This document shows positions 19,904 through 28,620 of a stretch of 44,392 nt of DNA, piece after piece. Position numbers and translations under genes: made by a program. Source of the DNA: Coemansia sp. RSA 1804 (taxonomy: Eukaryota; Kickxellomycota; Kickxellomycetes; Kickxellales; Kickxellaceae); contig JANBTH010000053.1 in NCBI GenBank assembly GCA_027578815.1, positions 1 through 44,392 of the forward strand, read 5' to 3'. The notes below the pieces were generated by a model, which had not been told where the DNA came from, did not search any database, and saw only the letters and a program-made list of their open reading frames with translations. Each line of letters begins with the position of its first letter. Position 1 is the stretch's first letter.

Positions 19904-20387
19904 TGTTTGTATGTTGTTCGTTGAGGGAATAAAAAGGTCTTGTAAGGGTTGGAAGAAAGAAAGAAAAAGAGCTATCTACTAATAATGCTCCGAGCGGAAA
20001 AAAAGCAATTCGAAATAAGAAAGAAAGAAGAAAGAATGGCGAGTGCTCCACGGTCTGACCTTTGAAAGAAGAAGGCGATGAAAAAAAAGGTGATCCAAAG
20101 GGTCAAAAAAAGTGGAACAACTGTTTTTTATTTAGTCTCTGATCGAGTTGTGTCACCAAGAAAAAGACTGCAAGCCCTGGTAGCAAACAAACAAGCAAAC
20201 AGACCACACAGCCCTCCACTTTTTCATTGCTGAAGAGCCGCTGCTGCTAGTTGGGCGCTGGTCTTGGAATGGTAGTGACGAGTCAGAGAGCTGGGCCACA
20301 TGCCTTGGAAAACAAAAAATGCACGAGTGCTAGCATTTGAGTAAGAGAGAGAAAACATGCGATAGAAGAAAAAAGAACAGCTCTGAC
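19904..20387. other. Spacer between the two ILV6 genes
   Basis: 484 bases holding the promoter of paralogue A and the 3' end of paralogue B. It contains GAAAGA-type purine runs and a TGACTCA that overlaps the paralogue-B stop codon (20384-20390). No gene is seen. Confidence 0.5.
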
Positions 20388-20390
20388 TCA
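20384..20390. promoter_or_regulatory. Gcn4/CPC1-type site TGACTCA upstream of ILV6 paralogue A
   Basis: Perfect TGASTCA heptamer about 480 bases upstream of the paralogue-A ATG, overlapping the TGA stop of paralogue B (20388-20390). A role in general amino-acid control is inferred from the motif and the neighbouring genes only. Confidence 0.35.
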
Positions 20391-21356
20391 GCTGGGCGGC
20401 AGATTCGAAAGATCGGGCGGCGGCGATGCAGACTGGGCGTCGTCCTCGCTCGGCGGCTGCTCCTCGTACAGAGAGAGCTTGGCGGACCGCGACATGGCCA
20501 TCCGGCCGGAGCGCGCAGCCTCGAGGATGCCAAAGGGCGCAGCAATCTTCATGAAGGCATCGACGCGCTCGGACTTTGCACACAGCTCGACAATGCAGCA
20601 GTCGGCGCCAATGTCGGCGATTCTTGCGCCAAACATCGATGCCAGGCTCCGGATGTATCCCAAGCGCTTGCTGCTCTCGACGACCTGCACGTGCGGGGCC
20701 GACGCATCGGTGAGGTCGGCGGCGTCCTCGGAGCGCTGGTCCTCGGCGATGCGACGCTCGCGCCTGTGCACGACGCTTGGAGGCAGCGGCTCGCGCGGCG
20801 TGCAAGCGTTGTCGCTGCAGGCCAGGTAATCGGGCCCAAGCGTCGACAGCTTGATCAGCAGGATCTCGCGCTCAACGACCTTTGCGTTAGTGAGGTCGAC
20901 GACTGCCCACACCTGCGGCAGATCCTCCAGCTGCTTGCGCGCCTGCTGCACCACCGCCTGCTCGCCATTAACCGTGATGGTCATCCGACTCAGTCCCGGT
21001 ATCTCCGTGCGGCTAACAACCACGCTGTCAATGTTGTATCCGCGTGCTGCCATGATGCCTGTTGCGCGTGTCAAGATCCCTGGCTCGTCCTGCATGAAGC
21101 AGTTGAGAACGTGGATGTGGTGCGCTGTCTTCTGCGCCGTTGGCGTCTTGTAGATAATGTTGCTCACTGCGTCCGCTGTCGAAGTCGTCGTGCCCTTGCT
21201 GTGCCAGCTGCTCTGCGCCTTGCCCGCCCGTCCGACCTGCCGCGTCGTCGACAGGTATCTGCTTGCCGCGCCCATCCGTGTACGCGCAGAGCTGGTGAAG
21301 GCAGCGGCAGAAGCACCGGCTGCCGCTGCGGTGCAGAGCGTGTGCTTGAAAAACAT
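20388..21356 (-). CDS. ILV6: Acetolactate synthase regulatory subunit, paralogue B
   Basis: 322 residues, single exon, ATG at 21356. An Ala/Ser/Arg-rich presequence (MFFKHTLCTAAAAGASAAAF...RTRMGAASRYLSTTRQ) predicts mitochondrial import. The ACT domain (about 81-155) has HVLNCFMQDEPGILTRATGI, GYNIDSVVVSRTEIPGLSRM and QLEDLPQVWAVVDLTNAKVV. LLIKLSTLGPDYL resembles the corresponding yeast segment, followed by a long hydrophilic insertion (about 180-225). The C-terminal domain has KSERVDAFMKIAAPFGILEA, but RMAMSRS replaces the usual MALPR-type sequence, losing the Pro. It also ends DLSNLPPS. It is transcribed divergently from ILV5. Both copies look functional, so they may serve as alternative regulators of Ilv2. 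Confidence 0.95.
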   Translation of the reverse strand: MFFKHTLCTAAAAGASAAAFTSSARTRMGAASRYLSTTRQVGRAGKAQSSWHSKGTTTSTADAVSNIIYKTPTAQKTAHHIHVLNCFMQDEPGILTRATGIMAARGYNIDSVVVSRTEIPGLSRMTITVNGEQAVVQQARKQLEDLPQVWAVVDLTNAKVVEREILLIKLSTLGPDYLACSDNACTPREPLPPSVVHRRERRIAEDQRSEDAADLTDASAPHVQVVESSKRLGYIRSLASMFGARIADIGADCCIVELCAKSERVDAFMKIAAPFGILEAARSGRMAMSRSAKLSLYEEQPPSEDDAQSASPPPDLSNLPPS

Positions 21357-22018
21357 GCTTTTGCGTGCTGACTCTTGCGACCTCCGCTTCTTGCTGCTTA
21401 AAGATTTTTTAAAAAAGGTTACTGTCTGGAGAAGGAGTTAAGAAGAAAAGGAGGATTTTTGACAAAGGGGCAGCAGGAAAGGGCCGTTTTTATCTTTTAT
21501 CAAGCCGGTTAGTTACAACAAGGCCTAGCATTAAATCCAAAAACTTTCTGAGTGGGGGGGGAAGGGAAAGAGAGGTGTGTGTGACTATTTTTTTCAGTCG
21601 TTATCTCCTCTCACCAGGCGCCAGCAAACAAGCCTTGCCTGGCAATCTTGTGCGCTTGATTATCCTGTAAGGCTCTTTGGCTCCTGTGTTCCAGCATTCA
21701 TTCTGCCAGGTGCATGAGCGGAACGATGCACATGCATCTGCGTATGTACTCGCACAGCAAGGTCTTTGGCAGCGTGCACCCGTGTTTTTCCCTGGTGGCT
21801 GAACGCCAGTTGGATCCAGCAGCGCATCCAGAAAGACCCATGGAGCACCACCAGCACCTAGCACAAGGAAAAGAGCAAGAGAAAAAATGAAACAGCTCAA
21901 ACAGATGCTGTAACCTTCTCCCGGAGAATCGTTGTTCCCGCACTCTTGTCTCGCTGCAAGCGGCTTCGGGAGCTTGCTGGCCAATCCAGATCCCCTCCCC
22001 CAACTGCAAGAAAAGGTG

Positions 22019-22025
22019 TGAGTCA
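22019..22025. promoter_or_regulatory. Gcn4/CPC1-type site TGAGTCA between ILV6-B and ILV5
   Basis: Perfect TGASTCA heptamer, 487 bases upstream of the ILV5 ATG and 663 upstream of the ILV6-B ATG, so it could serve both. Binding is not shown by the sequence. Confidence 0.4.
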
Positions 22026-22285
22026 ACAAGATAACACCAGAGTGGCGAGATGTGGATGGATGGTTGCTCTCCTGTGTGACTTGCTTCCTTTGAGCATTGG
22101 TGGGGACGAAGTAACGTAGGAGACAAGTGCGATGCTGGACAGTGCATCCCGGCCTGGCTGATGCAAAAAAAAAGCCGCCGCTCGCTGTCTTTTGCTGAAG
22201 CTCAACAGTCGACATGGAAGATAGTTTTTCCAGGAAACCCACACTCTTTTCGATCTTCCTCTACAAGTTGTGCCTTGTCGATTTG

Positions 22286-22292
22286 TATAAAT
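22286..22292 (+). promoter_or_regulatory. TATA box candidate for ILV5
   Basis: TATAAAT lies 220 bases upstream of the ILV5 ATG and is followed by a C/T-rich leader. Spacing is reasonable for a fungal gene with a 5' leader of 100-180 bases. Confidence 0.4.
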
Positions 22293-22511
22293 GAGGCAAG
22301 GCCCAGCCCGCCCAGAAACGAAGCGCCCCCCTCTCCTCTTCTCTTTTTTTTCGTTTCATTTCTGATCCTGTCTCTTTTTCGAAACTAAAAAACCTCTTGT
22401 TTCTCTGTAAAAATCTAAAGCTCTGCTTTTTTTCCCTTGGCGAACGGCTTCAAGCAACTTGTTTTAAAAACACCACCAACAACACACAGCTAAACTAGCA
22501 CCACCGTCACA

Positions 22512-24317
22512 ATGGTCTCTCGCGCTGCCATCCGCACCTTTGCCCGCACCGCCGCTTCTGCTGCTCGTGCCCCCCTTGCAACCCGCGTTCTGGGTGCTGC
22601 TCCTCGCTTTGCTGCCCGCGCTATCCCCTCTGCCTCGATTTCGGTAAGTGTTTTCCATACGATCCTTTTTCTGGCAGGCAGAATGGAACTAGCCCTCTTC
22701 TCTCTAGAGCCATTTGGGAGGATCTCTTGTCTGACTTCACTTATATAAGAGATAAGCATGGCGCGTCTGTCTGTGTTCTGCGAATGCCATTGCTGGCTGG
22801 TCTGTTTTGCAGATGAAGAAAGCACGCCTCTCTTGTCTCTTTTGTGCCATGCTTTTGCTGGTTGACAAATGAAAGAACGCGGCTTTCAAGTGTATGCACA
22901 GGTCCTTCAGACTCCACGCTTCTGTTTCTCACACTCGAATCGATTGCTTGTGCATTGGTTGACAACGGCAAATTTTTCTTTCTGGAGACAACAACCGCTG
23001 ATCTGATCACCAGCGGGTTTTTTTCTGTCGCTAAAGATAAGAGAGAAAAGGGGCTGTGAGGGGTCTGTTATTTAGGCTTTTCGGACCCCTTGATTTCAAT
23101 CCTTTTTGCATGCTTGACAAAGGATGAATCAAGATCAGGCATCAAAGAAAATAAGCGTAGTGCGTGATTTGTTGCTAACTAGCGGTGACTGACATTTTTT
23201 TCTCTGTTTGCTTTGACTGTTCCTCACGACGGTTGGGGATGTGTAGGGTGTCCAGCAGGTCCGCGGCATGAAGACCCTGGACTTTGGCGGCTCCAAGGAA
23301 AAGGTGTACGAGCGCTCTGACTGGCCCAAGGAGAAGCTTCTGGACTACTTCAAGAACGACACCCTTGCAGTTCTCGGGTACGGACCCCAGGGCCACGGAC
23401 AGGGTCTCAACCTCCGCGACAACGGGCTTAACGTCATCGTTGGTGTGCGCAAGGACGGGCGCTCGTGGAAGAAGGCAGTTGCCGAGGGCTGGGTTCCCGG
23501 AAAGAACCTGTTCTCGATTGAGGAGGCGGCCGACAAGGGCACTGTGATCCTCAACCTTCTCTCCGACGCGGCGCAGCGCGACCTGTGGCCGGCCATCAAG
23601 CCGTACGTCACGCCAGGCAAGACCCTGTACTTCAGCCACGGCTTCGCCATCACATACAAGGACCAGACGCACGTGGTGCCCCCGGCCGGTGTCGATGTTG
23701 TGCTGTGCGCACCCAAGGGCTCAGGCACCACCCTGCGCACCCTGTTCCTCGACGGCAAGGGCCTCAACTCGTCGATCGCAGTGTTCCAGGATGCTTCGGG
23801 CAAGGCGCACGAGCGCGTTGTCGGTCTGGGCGTGGCGATCGGATCGGGCTACCTGTACGAGACCACGTTTGAGAAGGAGGTGTACTCGGATCTGTTCGGC
23901 GAGCGCGGTGTGCTGATGGGCGCCATCAACGGGCTTTTCCGTGCGCAGTACGACATTCTGCGCGCCCAGGGCCACTCTCCGTCGGAGGCCTTCAACGAGA
24001 CCGTCGAGGAGGCCACGCAGTCGCTGTTCCCGCTGATCGGCGCCAAGGGCATGGACTGGATGTACGCCAACTGCTCCGTGACTGCGCAGCGCGGTGCGCT
24101 TGACTGGCACCAGAAGTTCTACGACGCCTCGCTCCCCGTCTTCAAGGAGCTCTACGAGTCCGTCAAGAACGGCACCGAGAGCCAGCGCTCGCTCGACAAG
24201 AACTCCCAAGCCGATTACCGCGAGTCCCTCGAGGTCGAGCTCAAGGACATCCGCGAAGCTGAGATCTGGCGCGCCGGCGAGACCGTCCGCGGCCTCCGTC
24301 CCGAGAACAACAAGTAA
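22512..24317 (+). CDS. ILV5: Ketol-acid reductoisomerase (mitochondrial), two exons
   Basis: CDS is join(22512..22643,23247..24317), 400 residues. Exon 1 encodes only the presequence (MVSRAAIRTFARTAASAARA...ASIS) and ends at GTAAGT. The 603-base intron ends GTGTAG, in phase 0. Exon 2 starts GVQQVRGMKTLDFGG. The Rossmann motif GYGPQGHGQG (88-97) binds NADPH. HGFAI, APKGSGTTLR and the metal-binding block FEKEVYSDLFGERGVLMGA follow, then the knotted C-terminal domain with EATQSLFPLIGAKGMDWMY and the end LRPENNK. It converts 2-acetolactate and 2-aceto-2-hydroxybutyrate to the dihydroxy acids, using the product of ILV2. Yeast Ilv5 also packages mtDNA. Divergent from ILV6-B. Confidence 0.97.
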
Positions 24318-25393
24318 ACTGCGGTAGAACTGGTGCTTTTCCTTTTTCTTTCTGTCCCTTTGTTCCTTGTCAAACTATGTGGCGACCATCGAGTTGCTGT
24401 TAAGCTTACCTGCCACTCCATAGCTTGCTCGGGCAATTTTTGAACATGCAAAAGCCGATGGTAATACACATATAATGACTGACTGGCATTCAAGGAGAAC
24501 ATCTCTCCTTGCCTGTTACAGCAAACCAACGCATTTCACCTGATTCATTATGATTGCAGACCGTCCTTTGTTGCTCACACTGACGACTGTATGCTGCTGA
24601 GTGAGGTGGATCCCCCTGGCAACAACAACAACAAACGCAAGCAAGGATCTCTCTTTCTTTTGTTTCCTTCCAATAAAACCGGTCTCCGCCAATGCCAAAC
24701 AACCAGATAAACAGGGTTATACCTGCCTTTTGCAAACAATGACCGTGTACCCGCGTACGTGTATCTGCTGGACCAACACAACCACACACCCCACTCGTGT
24801 GTGTCCAGAGGTGACCAGTTCACTCGTGCAATTTCTCTCTCTCACTCGTTCGCACAAACAAAATGATATATAATTAAAAAACATTCTTGTTTTATTACAC
24901 TTGACAGTCACAAACAAAAAACTTTACTCAGAGTAAAAACCATTGCCACAATTCCATCTCACCACAATAACATTTATTGTCTTCCTCGCCCCCATATATA
25001 ATACAGGAATAAAGGGTGGCATTTCTTAAAACTCTGCGCCATGGCATGTAGAAAGTGACAATTGCTGAGCGAGTGATACGACCATGTAAAGGGGTTTCCT
25101 ATGATATTTTCTCTTTAAATTGCCGGTGCTGGGTGTGACATGTAATGGGCCTTTTTTCTGCTAACACGCCATTAGTCTATTTTTCTCTTTGTTTTCACTC
25201 TATTTCTATTTAAACAAAACGAATTAATACCCTGCTTACTACCGGTAGTAAGTGATAGTTCAATATGACATAGCGTAGTGTATTGCGCTTGCATTCAGTG
25301 TCTCAGGATCTATCCATATTCCCTCTCAAAATAATCCGTTTATTTATGTTTATTCCGCACACGTCACATAAATACAACAAAACAACAACAGCA
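24318..25393. other. Spacer between ILV5 and the small Zn2Cys6 gene
   Basis: About 1.1 kb, AT-rich, no convincing gene. It contains TATATAATA near 24996, several A/T-rich runs, and an 18-base perfect palindrome at 25235-25252 close to the downstream regulator gene. Confidence 0.5.
25235..25252. promoter_or_regulatory. Perfect 18-bp palindrome CTTACTACCGGTAGTAAG
   Basis: Fully self-complementary sequence centred on CCGG, 142 bases upstream of the chosen ATG of the Zn2Cys6 gene. Zn2Cys6 dimers bind paired CGG triplets, so this is a good operator candidate, possibly for autoregulation. It is not the CCGGNNCCGG pattern of Leu3. Confidence 0.45.
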
Positions 25394-25981
25394 ATGTCTC
25401 GTCCACGACAATCTGGTGAAGAGTCTTTTGTGGGGTCCTCTGGTTCTCCGCAGCAGCATCAACAGCATCAACAGCATCAACAGCATCAACAACAGCCGCA
25501 AACCCACGTATATGGCGGCAACATCAATATCACTCCCGCTCCCTTTTTCAATCCACTTCTTCTACCGATACTGCCAGAGTCAGGCTTGATGCAGCAACCC
25601 AGCAACAACATCCCAGCACAGTATTCACAAGCATACAGAAACGAATATATCTCGACTTTACTACCACCACCTCCTCCCCCAACAACACTGGCAACCATAG
25701 CCGCCCAGAATAGGAATGTGAGAAGTCGAGCGATTTCCAATGCCTCAGGAAGTTCCTCCATTTCCAGAGCAAAGCACGCGTGCGACAGCTGCCGGAAGAA
25801 AAAGGCACGCTGCAGTGGCGGACAGCCAAGGTGCGAAAGGTGCTTGATCCGCGGAACCGAATGCGTGTACTCGGCGCCAAAAAGACGTGGCCGTCCCCCA
25901 AAGCCCCGGGACACCATGCCACCAAATACGACGGACTCCGACAGTGGCAGCACCTTTTTTTACATTTACCAGCAGCAATAA
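25394..25981 (+). CDS. Small Zn2Cys6 transcription factor with AT-hook-like tail
   Basis: 195 residues from ATG 25394 (MSRPRQSGEES). An in-frame ATG at 25346 would add 16 residues; the second has the better context (ACAGCA-ATG) and the extension has no distinctive features. The Zn2Cys6 cluster is complete (C130, C133, C140, C147, C150, C157; spacing 2-6-6-2-6) and is followed by the basic PKRRGRPPKPRD, an AT-hook-like motif. Upstream are a His/Gln repeat (about 20-34), a Pro-rich stretch (LLPPPPPPTT) and Ser-rich sequence. It lacks the Fungal_trans domain and is much shorter than usual, and the cluster sits near the C-terminus. It adjoins ILV5, so it may regulate the cluster; that is only inference from position. 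Confidence 0.85.
   Translation: MSRPRQSGEESFVGSSGSPQQHQQHQQHQQHQQQPQTHVYGGNINITPAPFFNPLLLPILPESGLMQQPSNNIPAQYSQAYRNEYISTLLPPPPPPTTLATIAAQNRNVRSRAISNASGSSSISRAKHACDSCRKKKARCSGGQPRCERCLIRGTECVYSAPKRRGRPPKPRDTMPPNTTDSDSGSTFFYIYQQQ
25451..25495 (+). repeat. CAGCATCAA repeat encoding a His/Gln tract
   Basis: Four units of CAGCATCAA flanked by CAG and CAACAG encode (QHQ)n near the N-terminus of the small Zn2Cys6 protein. The units are identical at the nucleotide level, indicating recent expansion. Confidence 0.9.
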
Positions 25982-26022
25982 AAAGCTTTACAACATTTAA
26001 CAATAGCAAGAAATGAAAAATG

Positions 26023-26027
26023 AAAAA
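26023..26027 (-). terminator. RNA polymerase III terminator (T5) of tRNA-Thr
   Basis: On the minus strand a run of five T begins 8 bases after the 3' end of the tRNA gene; a second T5 follows at 26016-26020. Confidence 0.7.
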
Positions 26028-26034
26028 GAGAGCT

Positions 26035-26107
26035 TGCCCATTACCGGATTCGAACCGGTGATCTTCAGTTTACAAGACTGACGCCGTAGCCCCTTGGCCA
26101 AACGGGC
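26035..26107 (-). tRNA. tRNA-Thr (anticodon UGU), no intron
   Basis: 73 bases fold into a complete cloverleaf. The acceptor stem is GCCCGTT/AATGGGC (one G-T pair), with discriminator A. The D-arm is GCC...GGC. The anticodon stem TCAGT/ACTGA has loop CTTGTAA, giving anticodon TGT, which reads ACA threonine codons. The T-arm is ACCGG-TTCGAAT-CCGGT. The B box GGTTCGAATCC is intact. It is followed by T5 runs on the minus strand. Confidence 0.95.
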
Positions 26108-26475
26108 AGTGTCAATTCACGTGACTGCTCAGACATCCAAGCCAATTGACAGAGTTTATCGGAGGTTGGAATTAAATGTACCAACAGATACGGAAGCAGT
26201 TGGCAAAAGGAAATAAAAACGAGTGCTGCTTGCTTTCTTACTGTCCTCCATGTTCATGATCAGTGACCAGTGACTTAAGTACTAGTGACTATTGCACTTC
26301 TTGCACTAACTTCAATGCAATGATACCTGGCGTCACCGGGTTCTGCACACATGGTTATACAAAGCACATCACGTTGACAGATCATATCTACAAGTGTCAA
26401 CTCCAAAATAGTAAAAGTACAAGGTGTTTTTGTTGATTACAACAGAAAAAAGTAGAAAAGAAGACATCACAGGCA
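26108..26475. other. Spacer upstream of tRNA-Thr
   Basis: 368 bases of AT-rich sequence between the tRNA gene and the 3' end of the next minus-strand gene. It has short direct repeats of AGTGACT near 26270-26290 and no gene. Confidence 0.5.
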
Positions 26476-27837
26476 TTATATGCTCTTTGCGTCATCGGCG
26501 TCATCGACATATGCGGGCATGTCAATAAGAATAAACTGGGCACGGTCGTATCCGACGTTCTTGATAAGGATATCGGCGCCCGGCGTCACCTGCTTCATGT
26601 GGATGCCGTTACCGTCCTTGAGATGGATGGAACCAGGGAGCATCAGACAACTGCCACCCTGCAAGGCGGATCCGTGCTTGTCGAATGTGGTGATCGAGTG
26701 GATGAACAGACTGCGGAAATTGCATGGCCTTGGCGAGTGGAGCTGCTGCTGGCTGGGACTATGCGACGCCGCATGAGTATTCCTGGGTCCAGCGTCGCTT
26801 GGGCTGCGCAGTCTGGCAGTGGAGGGTGTGATTGGCAGCGTGGCTGCGCGGTGTATCTTTGGAATCTCAAAGACCGGCGGCTCGCTGCTGCTCTTTGCGG
26901 CAGGCTTCACTGTGTGGCAGACGCTCGAGCACGGCGACAGGCGACACAGGTAGATGTAGACGTTGCTGTCGAGCCCAAAGACGTCGCCGCCCAGCTTGGC
27001 AGTGAGCTCGGGGAGCTCAACAAGACTGGTCCCGAGGTTGACGTATGAGTTGAGGTTGGGCTTTGGCGCAGCAATCATACAGAGCCTGTTGAGGCGGTGG
27101 TCGGGCGGGATAAACATCGACTGGACCCACGGACCAGTGATCGGAAGACTGCCCTTGATCCAGATCTCGACGCCGCTGGTAATCGAGGCTGTGTTGTTCT
27201 TTGTGGAGCAACCACGACGCAGCCCAGTGCCAGAGTATAGACACTCGACGTGGTGCTTCTGGAGAGACCGCACGGTGGTTTTCCCATCGCAGTACATGGC
27301 ACCCTCGATGCCGCTGTTGCACACAAGACTGATGGTGTAGATGCCGCCAATCTTGTCTCGGGACACGCACCCGTTGTTGGGCAGCCACGCCTCGTAGACT
27401 GCCTTGAGCCGTCCAACCCCCTCGTCCTCCAGCGGCACAAGCGAGTCGGAGAAGAACGTCTTCAGGATGCGTCCGCCTCCGGTGTCAAGAAGCAGACGGG
27501 ACCCGCTGCTGTACGAGTCGTATGTGGCATAGGGCAGCTTCTGGTCGAGAGCAAAGTATGTTGTTGCGCCTGAGCTGGAGCCCGTTCCACGGGTCGATGT
27601 GGCCAGACTGCGCTTGTGAAGAGAGGACCTGTGAGTGCCTGGTCCACCCGCGGTGGTTGGTGGCTTCTGGATGGGTTGGTCGTTGTTGTGGCTGCGAAAA
27701 TGGCTGGCAAATGCGGAGGCGAACGATGTGTTTTGTGGCCTGCTGGCGGTGGCGGCATGGCTATCGTCTGTGCAGGGCTCGATGGCTGTGGCGCCCATTC
27801 CAAAGAGCGACTGCAGACGGTTTCGCATTCTGCCCAT
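26476..27837 (-). CDS. Uncharacterised 453-residue protein
   Basis: One exon from ATG 27837 (MGRMRNRLQSLFGMGATAIE). Residues 1-95 are Ser/Thr-rich and probably disordered. Residues 95-315 look folded and mostly beta, with blocks such as GGRILKTFFSDSLVPL, RDKIGGIYTISLVCNSGIEG, VEIWIKGSLPITGPW and DSNVYIYLCRLSPCSSVC. Residues 318-385 form a Pro/Ser/His-rich linker. The last 65 residues form a second folded part with GGSCLMLPGSIHLKDGNGIH and DRAQFILIDMPAYVDD. There is no signal peptide, membrane helix or catalytic motif that I recognise. The two beta-rich parts could suggest a cupin-like arrangement, but I cannot support that. Codon use and length leave little doubt that it is coding. Confidence 0.75.
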   Translation of the reverse strand: MGRMRNRLQSLFGMGATAIEPCTDDSHAATASRPQNTSFASAFASHFRSHNNDQPIQKPPTTAGGPGTHRSSLHKRSLATSTRGTGSSSGATTYFALDQKLPYATYDSYSSGSRLLLDTGGGRILKTFFSDSLVPLEDEGVGRLKAVYEAWLPNNGCVSRDKIGGIYTISLVCNSGIEGAMYCDGKTTVRSLQKHHVECLYSGTGLRRGCSTKNNTASITSGVEIWIKGSLPITGPWVQSMFIPPDHRLNRLCMIAAPKPNLNSYVNLGTSLVELPELTAKLGGDVFGLDSNVYIYLCRLSPCSSVCHTVKPAAKSSSEPPVFEIPKIHRAATLPITPSTARLRSPSDAGPRNTHAASHSPSQQQLHSPRPCNFRSLFIHSITTFDKHGSALQGGSCLMLPGSIHLKDGNGIHMKQVTPGADILIKNVGYDRAQFILIDMPAYVDDADDAKSI

Positions 27838-28620
27838 GTTTGGTTTGTTTTTTGTTGCTGTTGTTGTTGGTTATTATGTGGTCCTAGCGGTTGCTATTGC
27901 AATGTGCTAGACGAAGAAGAGGTACTGGCTGGGTGACAGATGCGCGTATGTATATTAAAGTTGCTGTTGGTGGTGGTGGTATTAGGATATAGAGGGCTGA
28001 AATAAATTCTACAGATAAAGAAAGCAGAGGAAAAGAAAAAATAGATTGAAATAGTGGGCTAGACGAAATAAAGATACCATACCACTCGCCGTCTGGGCAA
28101 AAGGGGAGGGACGGACATTCAGGGGGTTTATGAAGAAAAAAACACGCATACACCAAATGCCATCATCATAATTATTTTCCACCTAGTCCAACGACGATTT
28201 GCCCCCTGCTTGAAGCACCGCACACACCAACCGACACCATCGCATCAGCCAACGCACACAGGATTCAATCAATCATCTGCCTAAGGATTGCGGTATCACG
28301 TGGTACAGAATTTTCCCATCAGTCGGTTGATGAAGCGCAATCCATGCGCACGCATGCACTATTCGTTGTGAAGGCAAGGGACCCGCTGACCTTTTCTTTT
28401 TTTCTTTTCTACACATGAGCTAAAAAAAACACGGCAGCCAGAAAGAGGTGGAGCATTCATTTCATCCGACTTGTTTCGGCTCAGCAAGCCTGTGCAGCGC
28501 AAATGGCACACTGCATTAAATTACAGAACAAAAACTAAAAGCCACAACAGCAAGTACGGACTGGTGCAAGAAAAAAAGGAGGGAGGCTCTTCTGGGCATG
28601 CAGCAGGCCTCGGGCAGAGA
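27838..28620. other. Intergenic spacer
   Basis: 783 bases holding the promoter of the 453-residue protein gene and the 3' end of the following minus-strand gene. It includes GTT/TGG-rich short repeats near 27855-27990 and A-rich runs. No gene is seen. Confidence 0.5.

Larger units (their letters stand above)
21357..22511. promoter_or_regulatory. Divergent ILV6-B / ILV5 promoter region
   Basis: 1155 bases between the two ATGs, no gene. Seen here are TGACTC at 21369-21374, CCGGTTAG near 21505-21512, a CCAAT at 21981-21985, a perfect TGAGTCA at 22019-22025, a TATAAAT at 22286-22292 and a pyrimidine-rich leader (22330-22400) before ILV5. A shared control region for the two pathway genes is inferred. 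Confidence 0.5.

Noticed and set aside
20337..21371. 344-codon plus-strand frame
   Set aside because: Antisense shadow of ILV6 paralogue B; it covers nearly the whole gene only because stop codons are rare in that frame.
14440..24317. Recent horizontal transfer of a bacterial ilvBNC operon
   Set aside because: The genes have spliceosomal introns, mitochondrial presequences, fungal-type C-termini (Ilv6 LPPS end) and mixed strands, so a bacterial operon is not a good explanation.
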